A stretch of DNA of 64,000 nt, from the NCBI RefSeq assembly GCF_015694525.1, contig NZ_JADQDM010000007.1, positions 1-64,000 of the forward strand, given 5' to 3'. The notes beneath the pieces are model-generated. The model was not told the DNA's origin, searched no databases, and saw only the letters and a list, made by a program, of their open reading frames with translations. Source of the DNA: Hymenobacter ruricola. GTDB taxonomy: Bacteria > Bacteroidota > Bacteroidia > Cytophagales > Hymenobacteraceae. The position numbers and the translations under genes are program-made. Positions 17,552-25,456 of this stretch are shown piece after piece; position 1 is the stretch's first letter; the number at the start of each line of letters is the position of its first letter.

Positions 17552-17573
17552 CGTCTGGTTTGGCAGTTTTGAG

Positions 17574-17609
17574 AAGCCCATTCCTTACTAATAAGGAGTG
17601 GGCTTTTTA
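17574..17609 (+). terminator. Rho-independent terminator after cyanophycinase
   Basis: AAGCCCATTCCTTA, a CTAA loop and TAAGGAGTGGGCTT (one wobble pair) are followed by a T run. Confidence 0.85.
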
Positions 17610-17706
17610 CTATCTAAATTGCCCATGCCCGGTAGCTTACGTATGGCTATCAGGCTTGCCGCTCAAGCCATTCAACGCTTTTCTTTCCTCCATCAGCATT
17701 TTTGAT

Positions 17707-18690
17707 ATGAACCAACGCAAGCTGGGCAAAACCGGCCTTTCCGTTTCCGAAATCAGCCTGGGCACCTGGCAAGTCGGGGGCAAGTGGGGCGAGCCCTTTA
17801 GCCACGCCAACGCCGACCAGATTCTGAACGCCGCCGTGGACGCGGGCATCAACTTCATCGACACGGCCGACGTGTACGGCGACGGCGAAAGCGAAAAAGC
17901 CGTGGGCCGGCTCGTCCGCGCCCGCTCCGAGCGCATTTTCGTGGCCACCAAATGCGGGCGCCGCCTGCAGCCCCACACGGCCGAGGCCTACCAGCCCGCC
18001 GCCCTCCGCCGCTTCGTGGAAGACAGCCTGCGCAACATGCAGCTCGAAACCCTCGACCTCATCCAGCTGCACTGCCCGCCCACGGAAGTATATTACCGCC
18101 CCGAGATTTTTGAGCTTTTTGACCGGCTGCGCGAAGAAGGCAAAATCCAGCACCTCGGCGTGAGCGTTGAGAAAGTGGAGGAAGGGTTGAAAGCCATTGA
18201 ATTCCCGAACGTCACCACCCTGCAGCTCATCTTCAACATGTTTCGGCAGCGCCCGCCGGAATTGCTGTTCAAAGAGGCCGCCCGGCGCGACATCGGCCTC
18301 ATTGTGCGCGTGCCGCTGGCCAGCGGCCTGCTCACCGGCAAGTTCTCGCCCCAAACGGCCTTCGCGCCCGACGACCACCGCAACTTCAACCGCCACGGCG
18401 AGGCCTTCGACAAGGGCGAAACCTTCTCCGGCGTCGACTACGCCACTGGCCTCGCCGCCGTGGAAGAATTGAAGCAGGCTTTCCCCGACCAGCCGCTGGC
18501 CGACATTGCCCTGCGCTGGATTCTGATGTTTGACGAAGTAAGCTGCATAATTCCCGGCGCCTCCCGCCCCGAGCAGGTCCTGCAAAACCTGCAGGCCGCC
18601 GAGCTTCCGCCCTTAACCGCCGAGCAAATGCAGACGGTGCGGGATATCTATGACCGCCGCATCAAGCCGCTAGTGCATTATAGTTGGTAA
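17707..18690 (+). CDS. Aldo/keto reductase
   Basis: A 327-residue NADPH-dependent oxidoreductase of the AKR TIM-barrel fold. The catalytic tetrad is visible: Asp and Tyr in FIDTADVYGDGESE (about 49-62), Lys in VATKCGRR (about 81) and His in DLIQLHCPP (about 119-127). The cofactor end IIPGASRPEQVLQNL is also present. Substrate cannot be assigned. ATG at 17707 gives the usual MNQRKLGKTGLSVSEISLG start; the upstream in-frame extension is spurious. Confidence 0.92.
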   Translation: MNQRKLGKTGLSVSEISLGTWQVGGKWGEPFSHANADQILNAAVDAGINFIDTADVYGDGESEKAVGRLVRARSERIFVATKCGRRLQPHTAEAYQPAALRRFVEDSLRNMQLETLDLIQLHCPPTEVYYRPEIFELFDRLREEGKIQHLGVSVEKVEEGLKAIEFPNVTTLQLIFNMFRQRPPELLFKEAARRDIGLIVRVPLASGLLTGKFSPQTAFAPDDHRNFNRHGEAFDKGETFSGVDYATGLAAVEELKQAFPDQPLADIALRWILMFDEVSCIIPGASRPEQVLQNLQAAELPPLTAEQMQTVRDIYDRRIKPLVHYSW

Positions 18691-18714
18691 GTTAAGAAAT
18701 CGTCATAAAGAACA

Positions 18715-18820
18715 GAACGTCATGCAGAGCGCAGCGAAGCATCTTGCCCGCAGCAAGTAATCCAATCATCAGGAGTTACTGCTGCGGTAAAGATGCTTCG
18801 CTGCGCTCAGCATGACGTTC
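18715..18820. repeat. Dispersed hairpin repeat, family 1
   Basis: The arms run from GAACGTCATGCAGAGCGCAG to CTGCGCTCAGCATGACGTTC around an A+T-rich loop. The copy lies between the convergent aldo/keto reductase and isoaspartyl peptidase genes. Confidence 0.9.
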
Positions 18821-18842
18821 TTTTTTGCCACGGCCTCCAAAC

Positions 18843-19838
18843 TTACTCCTTATATATAGCCACCAGTGCCTCGCCGCCTTCGGTGCGGCTGGCGCGGTAC
18901 ATGCCTTCGGAATTAAAGGGCAAAGTCACATTCCCGGCCGCGTCCACGGCGATGAGCCCCCCCTCGCCGCCGGCCGGCGCCAGCTTGTCGTGCACCACCA
19001 CGCGGCAGGCTTCTTCCAGGCTCAGGCCTTTGTATTCCATCAGGCAGGCGATGTCGTAGGCCGCCACGGCGCGGATAAAATATTCGCCGTGCCCGGTGCA
19101 GCTGATGGCGCAGCGCTCGTCGGCCCAGGTGCCGGCCCCGATGAGGGGCGTGTCGCCGATGCGGGCGTAGCGCTTGTTGGTCATGCCGCCGGTGCTGGTG
19201 GCGGCGGCCAGGTGGCCGTGCTGGTCGCGGGCCACGGCGCCCACGGTGCCTTTTTTCCAGTTGGGGTCGGCGCCGTCCACGAATTTAACGGGCTCGTCGA
19301 GCGGGGCAGTGGCGGGCAACGCGGGGGCAGCGGCGCGGGCCTGGCTGTGGTCGAGGCGCATGCGGCCTTCGCGCAGGGCTTCCTGCAGTTGGTTGAAGCG
19401 GTGCTGGGTGAAAAAATATTCGGGCGGCTGCAGCGGCAGGCCGTGCTCGCGGGCCAGCTCGTCGGCACCGGGGTAGGCCAGCAGCACGTGTTCGGTCTGC
19501 TCCATCACAAGGCGGGCGGCGCGAATGGGGTTTTGCACCTGCCGCACGCCGGCCACGGCCCCTGCCAACTTGGTGTGTCCCTGCATGATGGCCGCATCCA
19601 TCTCGTGGTGGCCCTCGTGGGTGAACACGGCCCCGCGGCCGGCGTTGAACAGCGGGCAGTCTTCGAGGTGGCGCACGGCGGCTTCCACGGCGTCGAGGGC
19701 CGCGCCGCCCCCTTGCAGAACGGCGTAGCCGGTGTTCAGGGCCGTTTCGAGGGCCGCGCGGTACTCGCGTTCAGCATCGGGAGTGAGGGAGGCACGGGCA
19801 ATGGTGCCGGCCCCGCCGTGAATGGCGAGTGCAAACAT
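18843..19838 (-). CDS. iaaA: Isoaspartyl peptidase / L-asparaginase (Ntn hydrolase)
   Basis: A 331-residue proenzyme. The autocatalytic cleavage site is in KKGTVGAVARD, with Thr198 becoming the N-terminal nucleophile. The substrate loops are ARIGDTPLIGAGTWAD and SCTGHGEYFIR. The enzyme hydrolyses beta-aspartyl dipeptides and asparagine. The nearby cyanophycinase, which releases beta-Asp-Arg, makes a joint degradation route likely. No signal peptide. A perfect -7 box on the minus strand lies 33 nt upstream of ATG 19838. Confidence 0.93.
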   Translation of the reverse strand: MFALAIHGGAGTIARASLTPDAEREYRAALETALNTGYAVLQGGGAALDAVEAAVRHLEDCPLFNAGRGAVFTHEGHHEMDAAIMQGHTKLAGAVAGVRQVQNPIRAARLVMEQTEHVLLAYPGADELAREHGLPLQPPEYFFTQHRFNQLQEALREGRMRLDHSQARAAAPALPATAPLDEPVKFVDGADPNWKKGTVGAVARDQHGHLAAATSTGGMTNKRYARIGDTPLIGAGTWADERCAISCTGHGEYFIRAVAAYDIACLMEYKGLSLEEACRVVVHDKLAPAGGEGGLIAVDAAGNVTLPFNSEGMYRASRTEGGEALVAIYKE

Positions 19839-19871
19839 TTTTTATGGGAAATAAGCGGCGAAAAGCGGTTG

Positions 19872-19879
19872 CAAAGGTA
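19872..19879 (-). promoter_or_regulatory. -7 box for the isoaspartyl peptidase gene
   Basis: The minus-strand read TACCTTTG is an exact consensus match, and gives a leader of about 30 nt. Confidence 0.55.
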
Positions 19880-19920
19880 GCCGGAGGGAACGGCTAGTGG
19901 GCTGCTAGTGTTTTTTTTCG

Positions 19921-19928
19921 TAGGTTTG
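19921..19928 (+). promoter_or_regulatory. -7 box for the DUF3127 gene
   Basis: TAGGTTTG is an exact consensus match 38 nt before ATG 19967. With the minus-strand box at 19872-19879 it forms a compact divergent promoter region. Confidence 0.55.
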
Positions 19929-19966
19929 ATGTTCAAGTTTATTACTACCAAAACACCCCCACTTTT

Positions 19967-20389
19967 ATGGCATACGACGTAACCGGCCGGCTGCACGAAA
20001 TCTTTGACGAACAGCAGGTAAGCGAGAAATTTCGCAAGCGCGAGTTCGTGCTGGAAGTCCAGGATGGCCAGTATCCCGAGCATATTAAGTTCCAGATGGT
20101 TCAGGACAAAACCAGCCTCATCGACCCGTTCAAAATGGGCGACGAAGTGAAGGTGACGTTCAACCTCCGCGGCCGCGGCTTCAACAAGAACGGCCAGATG
20201 CTGTACTTCACCAACCTGGAAGCCTGGAAGATTGAGCCCGCCTCGGCAGGTGGCAATGCCGGCAACAGCTACGGCGGTGGCCAGCAAGCCGCTCCCCGCC
20301 CCGCTGCGCAAAACCAGAACCCCACGCTGCGCGCCCAGCCCTCGGCGGCCCCCATCGCCAGCGACGACGACAACGACTTGCCTTTCTAA
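19967..20389 (+). CDS. DUF3127 protein with an SSB-like acidic C-terminal tip
   Basis: A 140-residue protein. Residues 1-87 match the DUF3127 pattern (MAYDVTGRLHEIFDEQQVSE, then FVLEVQDGQYPEHIKFQMVQ and EVKVTFNLRGRGFNKNGQ), a small beta-rich fold that reads like an OB domain. A Gly/Gln/Pro/Ala-rich disordered linker (about 90-130) ends in DDDNDLPF. The layout of OB-like domain, flexible linker and acidic LPF tip mirrors single-stranded DNA-binding protein, whose tip docks repair and replication enzymes. A role on DNA is inferred from that resemblance. Confidence 0.82.
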   Translation: MAYDVTGRLHEIFDEQQVSEKFRKREFVLEVQDGQYPEHIKFQMVQDKTSLIDPFKMGDEVKVTFNLRGRGFNKNGQMLYFTNLEAWKIEPASAGGNAGNSYGGGQQAAPRPAAQNQNPTLRAQPSAAPIASDDDNDLPF

Positions 20390-20442
20390 GGTCAGTTCAA
20401 CGAGCCAACGGCTCGGTTGCATTAGCAGCTGAAACTTCGTAG

Positions 20443-20478
20443 AAATGCCGTACCTGAGCTTCAGGTGCGGCATTTTTT
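20443..20478 (+). terminator. Rho-independent terminator after the DUF3127 gene
   Basis: AAATGCCG(T)ACCTGA, a GCT loop and TCAGGT(G)CGGCATTT are followed by more T residues. Confidence 0.85.
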
Positions 20479-20504
20479 GTGCCCGCTTTTCGTTTGAATA
20501 GGGT

Positions 20505-21131
20505 ATGGATTTACACGAACTGATTAAGCGGGGCGAAGGCGAAGAGCTGGAATTCAAGCAGAAAACCACGCACCCGCACCGCATTTCGCGCACCCTGGCT
20601 TCACTGGCCAACACCCGCGGCGGGCTGGTGCTGGTGGGTGTGGATGACGCCGGACGAATCCTGGGCGTGCGCGACGCGCAGGAAGAAGTATTTGTGCTGC
20701 TCGAAGCCGCCACGCACTACGTGGACCCACCCCTGACGGGGTTGCAATTCCGCGAAATCGAGGAAGACGGCCGCACCGTCCTCGTCGTGACCGTGCCCGA
20801 AAGCCTTAACAAGCCCCACCGTGCCCAGGTGGCCCCCGACGACTGGCGCGGCTACGTGCGCGTGCGCGACTCCAGCGTGCAAACCAGCGGCCTCACCGAG
20901 AAACTATTGGAGCGCCAGCAGCCCGAAGCCCGCTTCGAACACCTGCCCCTCAACAAGCAGGAGCTGGCCGTCATCGACTACCTCAAAATCCACCCCCGCA
21001 TCAACCTGGCCCAGTTCATGAAGTTGGTGAACTTCGGCAAGCGCCGCGCTTTCCAGACGCTGATAAAGCTGGTGCTGCACGGCTACATCCGCCACCACGA
21101 CAAGGAAAAGGAGCCCTACTACACGCTCTGA
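20505..21131 (+). CDS. AlbA_2 (Schlafen-like) domain protein with a winged-helix end
   Basis: A 208-residue protein. Residues 1-130 fit the AlbA_2 or Schlafen AlbA domain: GEGEELEFKQKTTHPHRISR near 10-29, ASLANTRGGLVLVGVDDAGR near 32-51, and VRVRDSSVQTS near 119-129. Residues about 140-200 form a helical segment resembling a winged helix (LAVIDYLKIHPRINLAQFMK). Such proteins bind DNA or RNA, and some are annotated as regulators. The last 13 nt overlap the convergent gene on the other strand. Confidence 0.8.
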   Translation: MDLHELIKRGEGEELEFKQKTTHPHRISRTLASLANTRGGLVLVGVDDAGRILGVRDAQEEVFVLLEAATHYVDPPLTGLQFREIEEDGRTVLVVTVPESLNKPHRAQVAPDDWRGYVRVRDSSVQTSGLTEKLLERQQPEARFEHLPLNKQELAVIDYLKIHPRINLAQFMKLVNFGKRRAFQTLIKLVLHGYIRHHDKEKEPYYTL

Positions 21132-21373
21132 TTATCTTCTTGGTGCCGTTCAAACGCTTTTGCCACCATTTCATATACTTGCTGATAGAGTGCGCTATTC
21201 AACAAAGGGTCTAACCCTTCGCCCCTATACACAGCTTCAGCAAACTTTTCAACCGTCATGGGTGGGTTATTTACAATCCGCTTCTGCAATGGCACCGGCA
21301 AGCAAAAACCCAGTTTCACACACAAGTCATAGAGCAGCCCTTCTGTTTCAGTATCAGCAAGTCTTATTTTCAT
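21119..21373 (-). CDS. Small hypothetical protein
   Basis: An 84-residue protein starting at ATG 21373, with a coherent helical sequence (MKIRLADTETEGLLYDLCVK, then PMTVEKFAEAVYRGEGLDPL). Its end overlaps the convergent AlbA_2 gene by 13 nt. A strong bidirectional terminator lies just upstream. The region is less G+C-rich than its neighbours. I recognise no family. Confidence 0.6.
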   Translation of the reverse strand: MKIRLADTETEGLLYDLCVKLGFCLPVPLQKRIVNNPPMTVEKFAEAVYRGEGLDPLLNSALYQQVYEMVAKAFERHQEDNQSV

Positions 21374-21387
21374 TACAATCAAGCTAT

Positions 21388-21433
21388 AAAAAACGGATGC
21401 CTTCAGCACAATGCTGAAGGCATCCGTTTTTTT
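21388..21433. terminator. Bidirectional terminator with perfect 21-bp arms
   Basis: AAAAAACGGATGCCTTCAGC plus A, a CAA loop, and the exact complement ending in seven T residues. In the minus direction it ends the small lysine-rich gene at 21458. Confidence 0.9.
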
Positions 21434-21457
21434 GGATTATTGGATTAATAAAAGGCG

Positions 21458-21574
21458 TTACTCCTGCTTGCGGGCGCGGGCGACTTTCTTTTCCTCCTTC
21501 TCCGCTTTTTTCTCCTTCATCGATTTGGTGGGTTCTTTCTTTTTTTCTTTGCGGGCGTCCTGGGCTTTGGCCAT
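21458..21574 (-). CDS. Very small lysine/glutamate-rich protein
   Basis: A 38-residue highly charged protein (MAKAQDARKEKKKEPTKSMK, then EKKAEKEEKKVARARKQE). Almost every residue is K, E, A or R, so it is probably one long helix or disordered. A strong terminator follows 25 nt after its stop, which supports a real transcription unit. Similar tiny K/E-rich proteins occur in related genomes as far as I recall, without known function. Confidence 0.55.
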   Translation of the reverse strand: MAKAQDARKEKKKEPTKSMKEKKAEKEEKKVARARKQE

Positions 21575-21667
21575 GATTGAAAAGAAGTTAAGTGAGGGGT
21601 TGATTTCGGGTAATTCAACGCGCGGCCGGGCCGGCGTGTTGTGGCGGGCGAAGGTATAAACTTTGCC

Positions 21668-23230
21668 TCAACCTTGTAGAGAAGGCAGATACCGCTCGCG
21701 AATGATGCGGAGGTGATGCAGCTCGTGCCCGGCCGTAATGAAGAGCAAAGCGCGCACGGTGACCGGGCCGTTGTTGGCCGTGCCGCGGCGGTTCAGCTGT
21801 TCCTCGGTGAAGCTTTCGGCCAGGGCCACGGTGGCGGCGCGCACGGCGTCGTATTCGGCCAGCAGGCTGGCGAGGGGGCGGGCGTTGGCGCCGCTATAGG
21901 GCACATAGTCGTCCTGCTCAAAACCGGTCAGGTTCTGGCTGTCGCCGCGGGCAAAGCGCAAGGCCCGGTAGGTGAAGATGCGCTCGGTATCAATCTGGTG
22001 CAGGAGCATTTCCTTGAGGGTCCATTTGCCGGGCGCGTACCCCTGTTCGGTTTGCGCTTCGCTCAGGCCGGCAAATACGGCGTGGATTTCCTGCGGCTGG
22101 CTGCGCAGTGCGGCTAGTGGGTCCGTGCCCTCGGGCACCATATTGATGTAGGTGCCGAAATAAGGTATAAAATCTCCCTCGGCGGGGCGCGTGGTAGGCA
22201 TGGCGAATTCGGGCAGGTGAGCAATAAAGTCGGCAATGGCGGACTCGGGTTGCGCATCGGGGGCCGCGTCTGCCGGCAGCACCAGGGCCACGGGCTCGGC
22301 CACGGGCGGGGCATCCGGCAGCACCAGGGCCGGCGCCAGTTCCGGGTCGAGTTGCAGCCGCACCACGGGCAGCGGGGCCGGCAGCGCGGCGCTGGCCTGC
22401 GGCTGCCCGAAGGCCCACACCAGGAAATCGGGCATGATGTGGCCCCAGGTGTTTTGGTGGTGGCGGCCGCCTTCCAACTGCACGTAACGCAGGGCGCGTT
22501 GCGTATCGAGCCCCTTTTTAACGAGCTCTTCGATGAGGTCGAGGCAGTCTTCGACCGAGTCGATGACGCCGTTTTCGTTGCGGTCGTTGCGCTCGTCGAG
22601 GGTGCCGGTTTGCAGCCAGAACCGGTGGCTGGGGTGCAGCTGCCCGGCCCGCACCAAGCCGTGCATGATGCGGTCGGCGGGCGTGTAGCCGGCGCCCACG
22701 GCCCGCTGCCGCCACCAAAACGAGCCCGAAAACACGCCCGCCCGCGCCAGCGCTTCCGGGTGGTGCCACACCATGTCGAAAGCCGACAGCCCGCCGAGCG
22801 AAAAACCCGCCATCACCGCTTCCAGCGGATTGGGCGACGCCTGGAACGTGGCCTGGGCAAAGGGCAGTAGCTCCTGCAGCACGAAATCAGTGTAAGCGCC
22901 GGCCCGGCTGCCGCGGCCGTTGAAATCGGCAGACGCGGCCGTGCCGTATTCCTGGGTGCGCAGTTCGTTGGCGTGCGGCGCTACGATTAGGAAGGGCCGG
23001 ACGGCCTGGCGGGCGTAAAGGCCATTCAGGGTGGCTGCCAGGTTCAGGCGCTCGAAATCCTGCCCGTCATTTAAATATAATACCGGGTAGTTTTCGCCGG
23101 CTTCGGCGCCTTGTGGCGGCAGGGCAATGGTGATTTCTACGTCGCGCTCCAAGAAGCTGGACGCCAATACTTCCCGAACAATTCGGATGCTGGCTGGAGA
23201 CGTAGGCGGGCTGAGGGTGTCGGGAAGCAT
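21668..23230 (-). CDS. Esterase fused to a DinB-like domain
   Basis: A 520-residue protein with two unrelated domains. Residues 1 to about 280 are a PF00756-type alpha/beta hydrolase (YPVLYLNDGQDFERLN near 48, nucleophile Ser in MAGFSLGGLSAFD at about 144, histidine likely in GGRHHQNTWGH). An Ala/Pro/Leu-rich linker (about 280-343) has two near copies of PALVLP/VALVLP. From MPTTRPAEGDF at 344 it is a DinB/YfiT-type four-helix domain with the metal-type histidines in LLHQIDTER and GHELHHLRIIRERY. Start ATG 23230. An internal ATG at 22201 could also give a free DinB protein. It diverges from the amidoligase cluster, which starts with another esterase. Confidence 0.85.
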   Translation of the reverse strand: MLPDTLSPPTSPASIRIVREVLASSFLERDVEITIALPPQGAEAGENYPVLYLNDGQDFERLNLAATLNGLYARQAVRPFLIVAPHANELRTQEYGTAASADFNGRGSRAGAYTDFVLQELLPFAQATFQASPNPLEAVMAGFSLGGLSAFDMVWHHPEALARAGVFSGSFWWRQRAVGAGYTPADRIMHGLVRAGQLHPSHRFWLQTGTLDERNDRNENGVIDSVEDCLDLIEELVKKGLDTQRALRYVQLEGGRHHQNTWGHIMPDFLVWAFGQPQASAALPAPLPVVRLQLDPELAPALVLPDAPPVAEPVALVLPADAAPDAQPESAIADFIAHLPEFAMPTTRPAEGDFIPYFGTYINMVPEGTDPLAALRSQPQEIHAVFAGLSEAQTEQGYAPGKWTLKEMLLHQIDTERIFTYRALRFARGDSQNLTGFEQDDYVPYSGANARPLASLLAEYDAVRAATVALAESFTEEQLNRRGTANNGPVTVRALLFITAGHELHHLRIIRERYLPSLQG

Positions 23231-23372
23231 AAAACAAAGTAACGCAGCCCGCCGGAGTTGAGTTGGAAAGTTGAAAAATCCAATCAAATATGGCAGGGCA
23301 ATTATTTATGACTAGTTTGCCGTACAGCTTAAAAACTTTCGCCTTCCACCCCACCCTTTTACGCCACCCGCC

Positions 23373-24080
23373 GTGCAGGAACAACACCGCCGCTTTTACT
23401 CGCACCACCTCGGCCAAGACATCGACATGCTGGTTTTCGGCACCTGGGGCTACCCGGTGGTCGTTTTTCCTACTTCGGGAGGCCACGACAACGAAGCGCG
23501 CGACTTTAAGCTCATCGAGGCGGCCCGCCCGCTGATTGAAGCCGGCCGGGTCAAAATCTTCTGCATCGACAGCATCGACCAGCACTCCTGGTACGCCAAG
23601 CACTTGGAGCCGCGCATCCGGGTGCAGAACCACGTGTTTTACGACCAGTTTCTGAGCGAGGAACTGGTGCCCATGCTCCAGCAGGAATGCAACGTGGACA
23701 AGATTGGGGTGGCCGGGTGCAGCTTCGGCGGCTTCCACGCACTCAATTTTGCCTTTCGCCACCCCAACCAGGTGGCCCACCTCTTCACGATGGGCGCGGC
23801 GTTCGATATTCGCCAGTTCGTGAACGGCTACCACGACGACAACGTGTATTTCAACAACCCGCCCGAGTTCATGCCCGGCGCCCAGAGCGAGCATTTTCAG
23901 TGGATGAACATCATCTTGGGCACTGCCGAGCACGACTTCTGCAAGGATTCCACCTTTGAGATGGCGCGCATTCTCAGCGAGAAAGGCATCCATTACACGC
24001 TGGACGTGAAGCCCTTTGGCAACCACGACTGGCCCGTGTGGCGCGAAATGTTTCCGCAGTACCTGAGCACTATTGGTTAA
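23373..24080 (+). CDS. Esterase family protein (PF00756-type alpha/beta hydrolase), first gene of the amidoligase cluster
   Basis: A 235-residue hydrolase starting at GTG 23373. The nucleophile elbow is GVAGCSFGGFHALNF (Ser near 112), an acidic residue is in IILGTAEHDFCKD, and the histidine is in KPFGNHDWPVW near the end. The N-terminal segment MLVFGTWGYPVVVFPTSGG fits the esterase D-like family. No signal peptide. It lies 69 nt upstream of the ATP-grasp ligase and on the same strand as four further ligase and transferase genes. It might release or trim the product, or cleave an ester intermediate; that is inference. Confidence 0.88.
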   Translation: MQEQHRRFYSHHLGQDIDMLVFGTWGYPVVVFPTSGGHDNEARDFKLIEAARPLIEAGRVKIFCIDSIDQHSWYAKHLEPRIRVQNHVFYDQFLSEELVPMLQQECNVDKIGVAGCSFGGFHALNFAFRHPNQVAHLFTMGAAFDIRQFVNGYHDDNVYFNNPPEFMPGAQSEHFQWMNIILGTAEHDFCKDSTFEMARILSEKGIHYTLDVKPFGNHDWPVWREMFPQYLSTIG

Positions 24081-24149
24081 GCATCTCCCTTTTTCTTCTC
24101 CTCACCAACAAACTTTCACACCCGCCTAACGGCAACCAATCACCCCGCC

Positions 24150-25367
24150 ATGAAAAAAATCGGCATCCTTTTCGGACAAGAAAACACCTTCCCGCAGGCC
24201 TTTGTGGACCGCGTGAATCAGAAAGCCGTGGACGGCATCACCGCGGAGTTCGTGAAGATTGAGCAAGTAGAGCAGGCCGTGCCCTGCGGCTACGACGTCA
24301 TCATCGACCGCATTTCGCAGGACGTGCCCTTCTACCGCGCCTACCTCAAAAACGCCGCCCTCACCGGCACGGCCGTGATTAACAACGCCTTCTGGTGGAG
24401 CGCCGACGAGAAGTTCTTCAACAACGCGCTGGCCGTGCAGTTGGGCGTGCCGGTGCCCAAAACGCTGCTGCTCCCCAGCAAGCACCGCCCCGACGACACC
24501 ACCGAGCAATCGTTCCGCAACCTGGCCTTGTTCGACTGGGATAAGGCCTTCGCGCACATCGGCTTCCCGGCGTTTATGAAGCCCCACGCCGGCGGCGGCT
24601 GGAAGAGTGTGTATAAGGTAGACAACCCCGAGCAAGCCTGGCGCGCCTACGACGAAACCGGCCAGTTGGTGATGCTCTACCAAGAAGCCATCGAGTTCGA
24701 GGACTACTTCCGCTGCTACTGCCTGGGCGGCAAGCACGTGCTCATCATGCCCTACGAGCCCCGCAACGCCCCCCACGAACGGTACCAGACCACGATGAAA
24801 ACGGAGGGCGAGGCCGGCCAAAAGCTGCTTGACACCATCAAGGACTACACCCTGCGCCTGTGCCAGGGCCTGGGCTACGACTTCAACACGGTGGAATTTG
24901 CCGTGCGCGGCGGCGTGCCCATCGCCATCGACTTCGGCAACCCCGCCCCCGACGCCGACGTCAATTCCGTGGGCGCCGAGAACTTTGAATGGGTGGTGGA
25001 GCACGCCGCGCTGCTGGCCATCGAGCGGGCCCAGGCCAGCCGGGCCGGCCGCACCAACCTGACCTGGGGCACCTTCGTGCAGGACTCCGTGCGCGCCGCC
25101 CCCAAGGGCTCGCCTACCATCGGCTCCAACGTGCAGATGGGCCAGGCCGTGCGCGAAACCAACGACCTGGGCGCCACCGGCGCCCCCTCCGCTACGGCCA
25201 AAAAGGCGGCGCCCAAAAAATCGGCCAGCGCCCCCAAGCCCGAGCCGCCCACCGGTGAAGTGTCGTCCAGCGAGCAGTCGGCCAAGAAAGCCGCGGCGCC
25301 GGCCAAGAAACCGGCCGCGGCCAAAGCCGCCCCCGCCGCCAAGAAACCCGCGCCTAAGAAAGCATAA
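24150..25367 (+). CDS. ATP-grasp ligase with a histone-H1-like Lys/Ala/Pro tail
   Basis: A 405-residue protein. Residues 1 to about 300 form an ATP-grasp enzyme of the RimK/peptide-ligase kind: GFPAFMKPHAGGGWKSVYKV (about 138-157) is the lysine and glycine-rich ATP loop, and AIDFGNPAPDADVN (about 261-274) holds the metal-binding acidic and Asn residues. The expected reaction is ATP-dependent amide formation through an acyl phosphate. From about residue 345 the protein changes to repeated AKK, APK and KPA motifs, like histone H1 or bacterial Hc1-type proteins, which is unusual on a metabolic enzyme. A hairpin separates it from the next ligase gene. Confidence 0.85.
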   Translation: MKKIGILFGQENTFPQAFVDRVNQKAVDGITAEFVKIEQVEQAVPCGYDVIIDRISQDVPFYRAYLKNAALTGTAVINNAFWWSADEKFFNNALAVQLGVPVPKTLLLPSKHRPDDTTEQSFRNLALFDWDKAFAHIGFPAFMKPHAGGGWKSVYKVDNPEQAWRAYDETGQLVMLYQEAIEFEDYFRCYCLGGKHVLIMPYEPRNAPHERYQTTMKTEGEAGQKLLDTIKDYTLRLCQGLGYDFNTVEFAVRGGVPIAIDFGNPAPDADVNSVGAENFEWVVEHAALLAIERAQASRAGRTNLTWGTFVQDSVRAAPKGSPTIGSNVQMGQAVRETNDLGATGAPSATAKKAAPKKSASAPKPEPPTGEVSSSEQSAKKAAAPAKKPAAAKAAPAAKKPAPKKA

Positions 25368-25390
25368 CGGGCGTTTAAGCCATTAAACCC

Positions 25391-25419
25391 GGTCCGGCGC
25401 GCCATCGGGGCGCCGGACC
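25391..25419 (+). terminator. Intercistronic hairpin in the amidoligase cluster
   Basis: The 10-bp arms GGTCCGGCGC and GCGCCGGACC enclose a 9-nt loop. T-rich sequence follows (TTTCCTTCCTCTATTTTTC), so it may act as a partial terminator or an mRNA-stabilising hairpin between two ligase genes. Confidence 0.6.
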
Positions 25420-25456
25420 CTGCGGTTTCCTTCCTCTATTTTTCTTTCGCTCCTTC

